DNA from: Pseudomonadota bacterium
GTDB taxonomy: Bacteria > Pseudomonadota > Alphaproteobacteria > Caulobacterales > Caulobacteraceae
Assembly (NCBI GenBank): GCA_018241995.1
Contig: JAFECT010000009.1
Span: forward strand, 162,111 to 226,110
DNA: 64,000 nt
Direction: 5' to 3'
The position numbers and the translations under genes are program-made. Positions 1-8,197 of this stretch are shown here, piece by piece. Every line of letters begins with the position of its first letter. The stretch's first letter is position 1. A model generated the notes under the pieces. It saw only the letters and a program-made list of their open reading frames with translations, searched no databases and was not told the DNA's origin.

Positions 1-1250
1 CGTTGAAGAGCTCGATCCAAGCCCTGCACAAGGGCCAGCTGGTGGTGACCCTCGAACAAGATTGGCCTGAGCAGAATCTCAAGACCGGCGACCTGTTCGC
101 CGTCGATCTCGCGGCGCTGAAGCGCGACCCCGCCGCGGCCAAGCCCACGCTGCTGCTGCGCCCGACCCCGCGCCAGTCGATCAGCGGCGTCAGCACCACT
201 CACGACAAGATGGTCGTGTCGATGCTCGACAACGTCCGCGGCGTGGCGGACATCTGGGACTACGCGGGCGGCAAGTGGTCCCACAGCCCTATGGATCTGC
301 CCAAGAACGTCTCGGTGGGCCTGGGCTCGTCCTCCAACAGGGGCGACAAGATCTTCGTGAGCGTGTCGAGCTATCTGGAGCCGACCACGCTCTGGCTGGC
401 GGACGCCGCCACCGGCAAGGTCGAGCGGATCAAGTCGACGCCCCCGCGCTTCGACGCCACGGGCCTGGTGGTCGATCAATACGAGGCGGCTTCCACCGAC
501 GGGACCAAGGTGCCCTACTTCATCGTGCACCGCGCCGGCATGAAGCTGGACGGATCGAATCCGACCCTGCTCTACGCCTACGGCGGCTTCCAGATTTCCC
601 AGACGCCATCCTACTCCGGCGCGGTCGGCAAGTTGTGGCTGGAGCGGGGCGGGATCTATGTGGTCGCCAATATCCGCGGCGGCGGCGAGTTCGGCCCGGC
701 CTGGCACAACGCGGGCCTGAAGGAGAACCGCCAGAAGGTGTTCGACGACTACGCCTCGGTGGCCAAGGACCTGATCGCCAGGAAGATCACCTCGCCGCGC
801 CGCCTGGGCATCGAGGGCGGCTCCAACGGCGGCCTGCTTATGGGCGTGACCATGACCCAGCACCCGGAGCTGTTCAGCGCGGTGGTGGTTCAGGTGCCGC
901 TGTTTGACATGATCCGCTACACCCAGATCGCGGCGGGCGCCTCGTGGGTGGGCGAATACGGCGACCCGAACATCCCGGAGCAGCGCGCCTATATCGCCAA
1001 GTACTCGCCCTATCAGGCGATCAAGGCCGGCGTGAAATACCCCGAGCCCCTGTTCGAGACCTCCACCGCCGACGATCGCGTCGGCCCCGGCCACGCCCGC
1101 AAGGCGGCGGCCAAGATGCAGGGCCTGGGCTATCCCTTCTACTACTACGAGAACATCGAAGGCGGGCACGCCGCGGCGGCCAACCTGCAGGAAACCGCCA
1201 AGCGCCTGGCGGTGGAATACACCTACCTGACCAAGAAGCTGATGGATTGA
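1..1250 (+). CDS. Prolyl oligopeptidase family serine peptidase (S9), C-terminal part, open at left edge
   Basis: Serine peptidase of the S9 prolyl-oligopeptidase family, expected to cleave short proline-containing peptides. The reading frame is open at the window edge. Alignment to the downstream paralogue shows that roughly 300 N-terminal residues, presumably including a signal peptide, lie outside, so the TTG at base 3 is not the start. Visible parts are the end of the beta-propeller and the whole alpha/beta-hydrolase domain. The nucleophile is Ser274 of this fragment in GGSNGG, the acid lies in ADDRV, and the histidine in EGGHAA. It ends 28 bases before a paralogue with the same architecture, which implies tandem duplication. 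The family is certain; the exact substrate is not visible. Confidence 0.93.
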   Translation, partial: LKSSIQALHKGQLVVTLEQDWPEQNLKTGDLFAVDLAALKRDPAAAKPTLLLRPTPRQSISGVSTTHDKMVVSMLDNVRGVADIWDYAGGKWSHSPMDLPKNVSVGLGSSSNRGDKIFVSVSSYLEPTTLWLADAATGKVERIKSTPPRFDATGLVVDQYEAASTDGTKVPYFIVHRAGMKLDGSNPTLLYAYGGFQISQTPSYSGAVGKLWLERGGIYVVANIRGGGEFGPAWHNAGLKENRQKVFDDYASVAKDLIARKITSPRRLGIEGGSNGGLLMGVTMTQHPELFSAVVVQVPLFDMIRYTQIAAGASWVGEYGDPNIPEQRAYIAKYSPYQAIKAGVKYPEPLFETSTADDRVGPGHARKAAAKMQGLGYPFYYYENIEGGHAAAANLQETAKRLAVEYTYLTKKLMD

Positions 1251-1278
1251 TCCGGCTGCGGCCCGGCGAGGAAACGAG

Positions 1279-3435
1279 ATGAAAAAGCTGATGCTGGCCG
1301 CCGTTGCGGCCCTGCTGTGCGGCGGCGCTGCGGTCGCCCAGAGCGCGCCGCCCACCGATGATCCCTACGGCTGGCTGGAGGACATCGACGGCGCCCGCTC
1401 GATGGCTTGGGTCCACGCCCAGAACGCCAAGACCGCCGCGGTGCTGGAAAAGGACCCGCGCTACGAGACCTTCCGCCAGGAGGGGTTGGCGATCTTCACC
1501 GCCAAGGATCGCATCCCGGTTCCGAACTTCCGCGGCGGCTCGATCGACAACTTCTGGCAGGACGAGACCCACAAGCGCGGCGTCTGGCGCCGCGCCTCGG
1601 TCGCCGGCTATGGCGCGGCCGCCCCACAGTGGGAGACGGTGCTGGACATCGACGCCCTGGCCAAGGCCGAGGGCAAGGACTGGTACTACAAGGGCGCCCA
1701 GTGCCTGGAGCCGGAGGAGCGCTACTGCCTGGTGCGCCTGTCCATCGGCGGCAAGGACGCCGTCTCGGTGCGCGAGTTCGACGTCCAGACCAAGGCCTGG
1801 GTCCCGGGCGGCTTCTCCCTCCCCGAGGGCAAGCAGAACGTCTCGTGGCTCGACCGCGACACCCTGCTGGTCGCGCGCGACTGGGGACCCGGCACCCTGA
1901 CGGAGTCCGGCTACGCCTACGTCCTGAAGTCGCTGAAGCGTGGCCAGTCGCTGGATCAGGCGGTCGAGCAATATCGCTCGAATCCCAAGGAGATTTCTGT
2001 CTCGCCGCAGGTCTTCCGCGATGCGAACGGTAAGGTCGACGGCGTGTTCTTCGACCGCGGCGTCAGCTTCTTCGAGCGGGAGTACTACGTCCCGGCCAAG
2101 AGCGACGTGGTAGTGTCGGCATGTGAGCGGAGAACCCCGCCCTGCGGCCCGAATTTCATCAGGCCGACCGCCTGGACCAAGCTGCCTTTCCCGCGCAAGA
2201 GCAACATCCAGACCTACGTAAACGGCCAAGTGCTGTTTACCACCGAACAGGACTGGAACGGCTTCCAGGCCGGCGACCTGCTGGCCTATGACCTCAAGGC
2301 CCTGCTGGCCGATCCGGCGAACGCCAAGGCGGTCCTGGTGGTGCGGCCCAAGCCCAACCAGTCGATCGAGGGTGTCGCCTCGACGCGCGACCGCCTGATC
2401 GTTTCGGGCCTGGAGGACGTGAAGGGCTTCGTCGACGCCTATGACTACAAGGACGGCCGCTGGACCGCCCACCGGCTCGACCTGCCCAAGGACATCTCGG
2501 TCCAGATCATCGACACCTCCAAGAGCTCCAACCAGCTGTTCCTGGAGACGCAAGGGTTGCTGAGTCCCACCGCCCTGTGGCTGGCCGACGCTTCGAACGG
2601 GTCGCTGAAGGCTGCTAAGACCCTGCCGGCCCGCTTCGACGCGTCGAAGGACGTGGTCGAGCAGTTCTGGGCGACCTCCACCGATGGGACCAAGATCCCC
2701 TACTGGCTGGTGCGGCCCAAGGCGATGAAGGCGGACGGGTCGACGCCGACCATCATGTACGGCTACGGCGGCTTCCAGCTGTCCAAGCCATCGGTCTATC
2801 TGCCCGAGGTCGGCAAGATCTGGCTGGAGCGGGGCGGGGCCTATGTTATCGCCGACATCCGCGGCGGCGGCGAGTTCGGGCCAAAGTGGCACGACGCGGT
2901 GCTGCGCGAGAACCGCCAGAAGGCCTTCGACGACTACTATGCGGTGGCTAACGACCTGTTCAAACGGGGCATCACCTCGCCGCGACGCCTGGGCATCTAC
3001 GGCCGCTCCAACGGGGGCGTGCTGATGAGCGTCTCCATGACCCAGCACCCGGAGATGTTCCATGCGGTGGTGGTCGAGAGCCCGCTGGTCGACATGCTGC
3101 GCTACAACCACCTGTCGGCGGGCGCCTCCTGGGTCGGCGAATACGGCGATCCGGACAAGCCGGAAGACCGCGCCTTCATCGCCAAGTACTCGGGCTACCA
3201 GAACCTGAAGTCGGGCGTGACCTATCCGAAGGCCCTGATCACCACCAACACCAAGGACGACCGGGTCCACCCCAGCCACGCGCGCAAGTTCGCCGCCAAG
3301 CTGGAGGGCCTGGGCGACCCCTACCTCTATTACGAGGACAATTTCGGCGGGCACTCCTACGACGCCGATCCGACCGCCAATGCGGCGCGCTGGGCGCGGC
3401 ACTACACCTATCTGGCCGAACAGCTGATGGACTGA
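1279..3435 (+). CDS. Secreted prolyl oligopeptidase family serine peptidase (S9)
   Basis: Full-length S9 peptidase of 718 residues, the usual size for prolyl oligopeptidases. The N-terminus carries a Sec signal peptide (MKKLMLAAVAALLC..., cleavage probably after AVAQ, about residue 21), so it acts in the periplasm or outside. A beta-propeller occupies roughly residues 60-440 and the alpha/beta-hydrolase domain the rest. The catalytic triad is Ser577 (GRSNGG), Asp660 or Asp661 (KDDRV) and His692 (GGHS). A GAGG/AACGAG purine stretch precedes the ATG. It directly follows a closely similar paralogue on the same strand and probably shares its transcript. A strong hairpin follows it. Confidence 0.95.
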   Translation: MKKLMLAAVAALLCGGAAVAQSAPPTDDPYGWLEDIDGARSMAWVHAQNAKTAAVLEKDPRYETFRQEGLAIFTAKDRIPVPNFRGGSIDNFWQDETHKRGVWRRASVAGYGAAAPQWETVLDIDALAKAEGKDWYYKGAQCLEPEERYCLVRLSIGGKDAVSVREFDVQTKAWVPGGFSLPEGKQNVSWLDRDTLLVARDWGPGTLTESGYAYVLKSLKRGQSLDQAVEQYRSNPKEISVSPQVFRDANGKVDGVFFDRGVSFFEREYYVPAKSDVVVSACERRTPPCGPNFIRPTAWTKLPFPRKSNIQTYVNGQVLFTTEQDWNGFQAGDLLAYDLKALLADPANAKAVLVVRPKPNQSIEGVASTRDRLIVSGLEDVKGFVDAYDYKDGRWTAHRLDLPKDISVQIIDTSKSSNQLFLETQGLLSPTALWLADASNGSLKAAKTLPARFDASKDVVEQFWATSTDGTKIPYWLVRPKAMKADGSTPTIMYGYGGFQLSKPSVYLPEVGKIWLERGGAYVIADIRGGGEFGPKWHDAVLRENRQKAFDDYYAVANDLFKRGITSPRRLGIYGRSNGGVLMSVSMTQHPEMFHAVVVESPLVDMLRYNHLSAGASWVGEYGDPDKPEDRAFIAKYSGYQNLKSGVTYPKALITTNTKDDRVHPSHARKFAAKLEGLGDPYLYYEDNFGGHSYDADPTANAARWARHYTYLAEQLMD

Positions 3436-3479
3436 GGCGCCCTGTCGCAGGGCTGTAGGTGGCGGAAAATCCACACGAA

Positions 3480-3508
3480 AGCGGCCACGGAGCTTTCCCG
3501 TGGCCGCT
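3480..3508 (+). terminator. Hairpin after the S9 pair (possible terminator, no U-tract)
   Basis: A perfect 11-bp stem (AGCGGCCACGG at 3480-3490 and its complement at 3498-3508) closes a 7-base loop. No run of T follows, so it may protect a 3' end or act with Rho rather than being a classical intrinsic terminator. Confidence 0.4.
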
Positions 3509-3582
3509 GCGCATTGACGCAATCGCGCCATGATACTAGCAGTTGTACAAGCTGCGCAGGGGGCGCGGCGTTGGGGAACACC

Positions 3583-4014
3583 ATGCAAATCACTTTCAAG
3601 GGCGCCGTGCGCGCGCTCGTCCTGGCGTGCGCCGCCGGCTCGCTCGCCGCCTGCGCCACCATCACCCGCGGCGTCCATGAGACCTGGTCGGTCGAGACCG
3701 ACCCGTCCGGCGCGCATGTGAAGACCTCGAACGGCTTCGCCTGCGACCAGACGCCCTGCACCTTCAAGATGGAGCGCAAGTCCGAGTTCGACGTCACCGT
3801 CACCAAGGACGGCTACAAGCCCTACTCCGGCCACGTGACCCACTCGGTGTCCAACGGCGGCGCGGCCGGCATGGCCGGCAACGTGCTGGTCGGCGGCATC
3901 ATCGGCGTGGGTGTGGACGCCACCTCGGGCGCCATGATGGACCTGAAGCCGAACCCCATGAAGGTGAAGCTCGAGAAGGACGACGGTTCGGCCGCCAAGC
4001 CGGCCGGCCAGTAA
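3583..4014 (+). CDS. Small lipoprotein with PEGA-like domain
   Basis: A 143-residue predicted lipoprotein. The start at 3583 is chosen because it places a lipoprotein signal peptide at the N-terminus: hydrophobic residues 9-22, then the lipobox LAAC, with the lipidated Cys near residue 24. The mature part begins with a short beta-rich segment (ETDPSGAHV ... GYKPYSGHV) that resembles PEGA domains of surface proteins, followed by a glycine-rich hydrophobic stretch (GGAAGMAGNVLVGGIIGVG) and a Lys/Asp-rich end. It is probably anchored in the outer membrane. It is monocistronic and ends just before an intrinsic terminator. The specific role is unknown. Confidence 0.82.
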   Translation: MQITFKGAVRALVLACAAGSLAACATITRGVHETWSVETDPSGAHVKTSNGFACDQTPCTFKMERKSEFDVTVTKDGYKPYSGHVTHSVSNGGAAGMAGNVLVGGIIGVGVDATSGAMMDLKPNPMKVKLEKDDGSAAKPAGQ

Positions 4015-4040
4015 GCCTTTTCCGGATTCCGGAATTTGGG

Positions 4041-4069
4041 CGGCGGCTTCCTCGCGGGGCCGCCGTTTT
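4041..4069 (+). terminator. Intrinsic terminator of the lipoprotein gene
   Basis: A 7-bp GC stem (CGGCGGC 4041-4047, GCCGCCG 4059-4065) is followed by TTTT. It lies between the convergent lipoprotein and oxyR genes and overlaps the approach to the oxyR stop codon. Confidence 0.65.
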
Positions 4070-4074
4070 CCGTT

Positions 4075-4962
4075 TCAGGCCTCCCGGAACGCCTCGGCCA
4101 GCAGTTCGGCCTCGCGCCGGCGCGACGAGCCCGCGCGCCACGCCACCACGATCTCCCGGCTGGGCGCATCGGTATGCAGCGGCCGCACGGCGATGGACGG
4201 GCTGTCGGTCAGGCCGGCCTTGACCGCCATCTCGGGCACGAAGCTGACGCCGAGCCCTGAGCCTACCATCTGCATCAGCGTGTGCAGCGAAGTGGCGGCG
4301 AACACGTCCTCGCCCTTGGGCGCATCCAGCCGGCAGGCCGACAGCGCATGCTCACGCAGGCAGTGGCCGTCCTCCAGAAGGATCAACTCGGCGGAGGTCA
4401 GGGTGTCCGGATCGATCTGGGCGGAGGGGGCGAAGCGATGGTCGGCCGGCAGGGCGGCGAGGATGGCGTCGTCACCGATGCGGGCGCATTCGATGCCGTT
4501 GGTGTCGTAGGGCAGGGCGATCACGGCGGCGTCGAGCGCGCCGGATTTCAGGGCCGCGATCAGTCGGGGCGTCAGGTCCTCGCGCAGGAACAGGCGCAGC
4601 TGCGGGAAGCGGTCTCTCAACTGCGGCAGGCCGCCCGGCAACAGGAATGGGGCGACGGTCGGGATCACGCCGAGCCGGAAGCGTCCCGACAGGGGCTTGC
4701 CGGCCGAACGCGCCGCCTCGACCAGGTCTTCGGCGCGGGCCAGCACGTCCTCGGCCCGGCGCACAGCCTCTTCGCCGACGGGCGTCAGGAACACCCCGCC
4801 GCGCGCGCGCTCGACCACGGGCGCGCCCAGAACCCGCTCCAGCTCCTGCACGCCGGCGGACAGCGCGGGCTGGGAAACATGGGCGGCTTCGGCGGCGCGG
4901 CTGAACGAGCCGTGCTCGGCCAGGAGCTTCAGATATTGCAGTTGGCGCAGGGAGGGGAGCAT
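4075..4962 (-). CDS. oxyR: OxyR-type peroxide-sensing LysR regulator
   Basis: LysR-family transcription factor of 295 residues with an N-terminal winged helix-turn-helix (residues about 5-62) and a periplasmic-binding-protein-like sensor domain. The sensor segment LLEDGHCLREHALSAC keeps both redox cysteines of OxyR, Cys201 and Cys210, with the same 9-residue spacing as Cys199/Cys208 of the E. coli protein. This separates it from generic LysR regulators. It should sense hydrogen peroxide through a reversible disulfide. It is divergent from ahpC-ahpD, the classical OxyR target, with an ATAA-N7-TTAT motif just upstream of its own start. Confidence 0.93.
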   Translation of the reverse strand: MLPSLRQLQYLKLLAEHGSFSRAAEAAHVSQPALSAGVQELERVLGAPVVERARGGVFLTPVGEEAVRRAEDVLARAEDLVEAARSAGKPLSGRFRLGVIPTVAPFLLPGGLPQLRDRFPQLRLFLREDLTPRLIAALKSGALDAAVIALPYDTNGIECARIGDDAILAALPADHRFAPSAQIDPDTLTSAELILLEDGHCLREHALSACRLDAPKGEDVFAATSLHTLMQMVGSGLGVSFVPEMAVKAGLTDSPSIAVRPLHTDAPSREIVVAWRAGSSRRREAELLAEAFREA

Positions 4963-4971
4963 GGCCGCGAT

Positions 4972-4986
4972 ATAAGCAAAGATTAT
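4972..4986. promoter_or_regulatory. Candidate OxyR half-site in the oxyR/ahpC intergenic region
   Basis: ATAAGCAAAGATTAT reads ATAA-N7-TTAT, which differs from the OxyR half-site ATAG-N7-CTAT by one base per arm. It sits 10 bases upstream of the oxyR start in an unusually AT-rich stretch. A weaker second copy could lie 7 bases further on (4994-5008). This is a motif match only. Confidence 0.4.
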
Positions 4987-5099
4987 GCAAAAAACAAAAA
5001 CAATCGATTTGAATTAGCGCGAGCCGACGCCTACATCCCATCCGACGGCGCGGGGCGCGACCCCCTGCCGCATCCACTCAGACCCCCAAGGAGACCGCG

Positions 5100-5660
5100 A
5101 TGATCGGCGTCGGCGAGAAGCTTCCCAACTTCAAGATCGTGGGCGTGAAGCCCGGCTTCAACAAGCACGAAGAGAACGGCCAGAGCGCCTTCGAGGACGT
5201 CACCAACGACAGCTTCAAGGGCAAGTGGAAGGTCATCTTCTTCTACCCGAAGGACTTCACCTTCGTATGCCCGACCGAGATCGCCGAGTTCGCCCGCCTG
5301 GGTAAGGAATTCGAAGCCCGCGACGCGGTGGTGCTGGGCGGCTCGACCGACAACGAGCACTCCAAGCTGGGCTGGCGCCGCGAGCACCCGGATCTGAACA
5401 AGCTGCCGATCTGGCAGTTCGCCGACAACGGCGGCCGTTTCGCCCGCGACCTGGGCGTGCTGGACGAGGAGAACGGCGTCGCGCTGCGCGCCACCTTCAT
5501 CGTCGACCCGCACAACGTCGTGCAGCAGATCACCGTCAACGGCCTGAATGTGGGCCGCAACCCGCAGGACACCCTGCGCGTGCTGGACGGCCTGCAGACC
5601 GACGAACTGTGCGCCTGCAACCGCCCGGTGGGCGGCGAGACCCTCAAGCCGGCGGCCTAA
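5100..5660 (+). CDS. ahpC: Alkyl hydroperoxide reductase AhpC (2-Cys peroxiredoxin)
   Basis: Peroxiredoxin of 186 residues that reduces hydrogen peroxide, organic peroxides and peroxynitrite in the cytoplasm. The peroxidatic Cys57 is in FVCPTE, and resolving cysteines Cys171 and Cys173 are in the C-terminal CAC motif. The double C-terminal cysteine resembles mycobacterial AhpC, which is recycled by AhpD instead of AhpF, and ahpD follows here. AAGGAG lies at the right distance from the ATG. It is divergent from oxyR. A long hairpin separates it from ahpD. Confidence 0.96.
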   Translation: MIGVGEKLPNFKIVGVKPGFNKHEENGQSAFEDVTNDSFKGKWKVIFFYPKDFTFVCPTEIAEFARLGKEFEARDAVVLGGSTDNEHSKLGWRREHPDLNKLPIWQFADNGGRFARDLGVLDEENGVALRATFIVDPHNVVQQITVNGLNVGRNPQDTLRVLDGLQTDELCACNRPVGGETLKPAA

Positions 5661-5679
5661 TCGCCACACCGGCTTGAAC

Positions 5680-5725
5680 GCCTCGGGGGGCGGCTTCTCT
5701 CCCCCCTCGAACCGCTCCCCGAGGC
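5680..5725 (+). other. Hairpin between ahpC and ahpD
   Basis: GCCTCGGGG (5680-5688) and CCCCGAGGC (5717-5725) form a 9-bp perfect stem that can extend inward through a GCGG/CCGC pairing. There is no U-tract. In this position it could stabilise the ahpC mRNA or partly terminate, lowering ahpD relative to ahpC. The function is inferred. Confidence 0.5.
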
Positions 5726-5750
5726 CCCCTTTCCGAATTGGAGACTCCTC

Positions 5751-6281
5751 ATGTCGCTCGACGCCCTGCGCGATGCGCTGCCCGCCTATGCCAAGGACCT
5801 GTCCTTGAACCTGTCGACCCTGGCGGCGGAGACCACGCTCGACGACCAGCAGAAGTGGGGGACCTTCCTGGCCTCCGCCTATGCGGTCGGCACGCCCGAG
5901 GTGGTGCGCCAGATCGAGGCGGCGGCGGAGCCCTTCATGACTCCGGAAGCGCGTGACGCGGCCAAGGCCTCGGCGGCGATCATGGGTATGAACAACATCT
6001 ACTATCGGGCGCTGCACCTGATGCACAATCAGGAGTACCGCACCCTGCCGGCGCGCCTGCGCATGAACGTCATCGCCAGCCCCGGCGCGCCCAAGCTGGA
6101 CTTCGAGCTGTGGTCGACCGCGGTCTCGGCCATCAACGGCTGCGGCGCGTGCCTGGACGCCCACGAAGCGGAACTGCGCAAGCACGGCGCCACCAACGTC
6201 CAGGTCCAGGCGGCCCTGCGTATCGGCGCGGTCGTCAATGCGGTCAGCCGCGTGATGGCGGCGGAGAGCGCTCAGGCCTAA
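5751..6281 (+). CDS. ahpD: Alkyl hydroperoxidase AhpD (AhpC-recycling CxxC protein)
   Basis: AhpD-family carboxymuconolactone-decarboxylase-fold protein of 176 residues. It passes electrons from lipoylated proteins to AhpC in the mycobacterial system. The active-site CGAC (Cys131, Cys134) and the following His and Glu in CLDAHEAE match the AhpD signature. A GGAGAC motif precedes the start. It forms a two-gene unit with ahpC. Its TAA overlaps the TAG of the convergent SRPBCC gene. No AhpF is visible nearby, consistent with AhpD being the reductant. Confidence 0.95.
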   Translation: MSLDALRDALPAYAKDLSLNLSTLAAETTLDDQQKWGTFLASAYAVGTPEVVRQIEAAAEPFMTPEARDAAKASAAIMGMNNIYYRALHLMHNQEYRTLPARLRMNVIASPGAPKLDFELWSTAVSAINGCGACLDAHEAELRKHGATNVQVQAALRIGAVVNAVSRVMAAESAQA

Positions 6282-6808
6282 TCCGCCTTTCCGGTCTCGA
6301 CATAGGCTTTCAGCCGCGCCAGCTGCTCGGCCATCACGTGATCGACCGGGGCCGAGATCTTGTTGAGGCCACCGGGCTCGTAGCCGCCGACGGTGTAGGT
6401 CCACGTGACCTTGGTCTTGGGGCCTTCGGGCGTCAGCACCAGGGTCCAGCCACCGGTGGCCCCCAGCCGCGAGAGCGGGCCGATGGCGCCCCAGATGTCG
6501 ATCTCCTTGCCGGGGTCGACGAAGCTGACCCGCATGGTCGAGGCGCCGCCGCCGCCGCCCTTCACCTCGCAGAAACAACCGCCGGGCCGTGCTTCCAGGC
6601 GCATATTGGCGGCGTCGCCGGTGAAGGTGTGGGACGAGGCCCACCAGCGCGACGGCTCGATCATCGCCTTCCAGACTGCATCGGCGGGAGCCGAGACCTC
6701 GACGCTGTTGGTCACCTGGAAGCCGTTTGCCTGGGCGTCGACCACCTCGGCGTGGGCCGCACCGGCAAAGCCCAGGGCCGCGACGAGTCCGATCACAAGT
6801 CCATGCAT
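6278..6808 (-). CDS. Secreted SRPBCC-domain protein
   Basis: A 176-residue protein with a signal peptide (MHGLVIGLVAALGFAGAAHA, cleavage near residue 20) and an SRPBCC/START-like fold: the segment VEVSAPADAVWKAMIEPSRWW is the typical first strand and helix. Such proteins bind hydrophobic ligands in a deep cavity; no ligand can be named. The start at 6808 is preferred over longer upstream options because it gives a clean signal peptide. A Gly run (KGGGGGAS) sits in the middle. It is convergent with ahpD and overlaps its stop by three bases. Confidence 0.82.
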   Translation of the reverse strand: MHGLVIGLVAALGFAGAAHAEVVDAQANGFQVTNSVEVSAPADAVWKAMIEPSRWWASSHTFTGDAANMRLEARPGGCFCEVKGGGGGASTMRVSFVDPGKEIDIWGAIGPLSRLGATGGWTLVLTPEGPKTKVTWTYTVGGYEPGGLNKISAPVDHVMAEQLARLKAYVETGKAD

Positions 6809-6934
6809 GCGCCACCCCGCCGGTCTGTAAGTATTGGCTAACCTATATGATTTCTGGCGTGATGTCCAATGCGCGCCGGATTGCGCCCCGTCGCCCTGCA
6901 ACCTAAGTTTCAGGTGGTCGACCAGGAGCATCCC

Positions 6935-7189
6935 ATGCGAGCGATATTCCGTCGCTACGTGCAGTACCGCGCCAACGCCGGGTTCTGGGCGCTCGCCGCA
7001 TGGAACGGCGGGTGCTGGTTCGGGCTCATGACGGCGTGGGATCTGTTGCGCGACGACGCACTGGCCGATTCGCTTCCAGCGCGGATATTCGGCACCGCCG
7101 TGAGTGCGGTCCTCTTCGGCGTCGTCATGGGCGGCTTTGAACTCAATCTACGCAACGCGATCCGCTCGGGTCGCGAACCGAAGCCTTAG
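6935..7189 (+). CDS. Small two-helix membrane protein, unknown
   Basis: An 84-residue protein with two likely transmembrane segments (about residues 16-36 and 51-70) and a basic N-terminus (MRAIFRRYVQYR). The start at 6935 is chosen because AGGAG lies 8 bases upstream; an in-frame ATG at 6869 lacks one. It overlaps the 3' end of the convergent murI by four bases. I do not recognise the family. Confidence 0.6.
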   Translation: MRAIFRRYVQYRANAGFWALAAWNGGCWFGLMTAWDLLRDDALADSLPARIFGTAVSAVLFGVVMGGFELNLRNAIRSGREPKP

Positions 7190-8037
7190 GCGGCTTCGAA
7201 CCGCAACGGTTCGCCCCAGAAGGCTTCCACCAAGTCCGACTGGGCGCCGGGCTTGCCGGTGGTCAGGAAGCGGCGTCGACCTGACGTGCCCATGTCGTAA
7301 TCCGGATGGCGCTCGAAATAGCGCTCCAGGGCGTCGGCTACGGCGCTGGGCTGGTGGATCAGGGGCGTGCCCTCGGGCAGGGCGGCGCGGAACAGGTCGC
7401 CCACGATTTCGTAGTGGGTGCAGCCCAGCACCACCCGGTCCGGCCACCGGCCGATGCGGGTCTTCAGCACCTGGCAGTGGGCGGCGATCACCTCGGCCAG
7501 CTGCTCGCGCGGAGCGCCGTCCTCTATCAGGCCGGCCAGTCCGGTGCAGGCCTCGGAGAAGGCGGCCAGGTCCTGGCGGCGCTTGTCGATCTCGATTTCA
7601 TAGACGCGGCTGGCGGCGGTGGCGGCGGTGCAGAACACGCCGATCACATCGACCTTCTCGATCTTGTCGCCGCGCCGCTCGACCTCCTGCTCCCAGGGCT
7701 GGCCGGTGGCGGCCTCGATGGTCGGCACGATGATGCCCAGCACATTGACCGGGCGGCCGAGTTCGCGCCGATAGCCGGGCAGCCAGGTCTGCTGCAGGCG
7801 CCTCAGCGCGATGGCCGACGCCGTGTTGCAGGCCAGGACCACGAGGTTCGCGCCCTCGTCGAACAGGCGGATACAGCCGGCCTTGGTCAGCTCCACGATC
7901 TCCTCGCCGCCGCGCACGCCGTAGGGCGCGTGGGCCTGGTCGGCCAGATAGATGAAGTCCGCCTTGGGGAAGCGGTTGACGAGATGGCGGTGGACGGTCA
8001 GCCCGCCCACGCCGGAGTCGAAGACGCCGATGGACAT
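7186..8037 (-). CDS. murI: Glutamate racemase
   Basis: Cofactor-independent racemase of 283 residues making D-glutamate for peptidoglycan. The N-terminal IGVFDSGVGGLTV signature is intact. The two catalytic cysteines are Cys70 (LACNTAS) and Cys206 (LGCTHY). Length is slightly above the usual 255-275. It is transcribed away from the acid phosphatase gene. The C-terminal overlap with the small membrane gene is tail to tail. Confidence 0.95.
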   Translation of the reverse strand: MSIGVFDSGVGGLTVHRHLVNRFPKADFIYLADQAHAPYGVRGGEEIVELTKAGCIRLFDEGANLVVLACNTASAIALRRLQQTWLPGYRRELGRPVNVLGIIVPTIEAATGQPWEQEVERRGDKIEKVDVIGVFCTAATAASRVYEIEIDKRRQDLAAFSEACTGLAGLIEDGAPREQLAEVIAAHCQVLKTRIGRWPDRVVLGCTHYEIVGDLFRAALPEGTPLIHQPSAVADALERYFERHPDYDMGTSGRRRFLTTGKPGAQSDLVEAFWGEPLRFEAA

Positions 8038-8120
8038 GATGTCCGCTTAGCGCCGCCCAGGACGCGCGTCCACGGCCGGTTTGCGGCGGGGCGTGATTCC
8101 AAGGGGTTGCACACGGCTCA

Positions 8121-8142
8121 GGTTATGACAGTTATATGACGT
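8121..8142 (-). promoter_or_regulatory. Pho-box-like direct repeat upstream of the acid phosphatase
   Basis: Read on the minus strand, two adjacent 11-mers, ACGTCATATAA and CTGTCATAACC, match the PhoB box (tandem CTGTCATAAAT-like repeats). The box lies 55 bases before the phosphatase start, but its orientation is toward murI. This is a motif match without experimental support. Confidence 0.45.
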
Positions 8143-8197
8143 TTCGATCCGAACCCGGACATTTCGCCGGTCTTCGGAACGGGGCGAGGAGTGTTCC

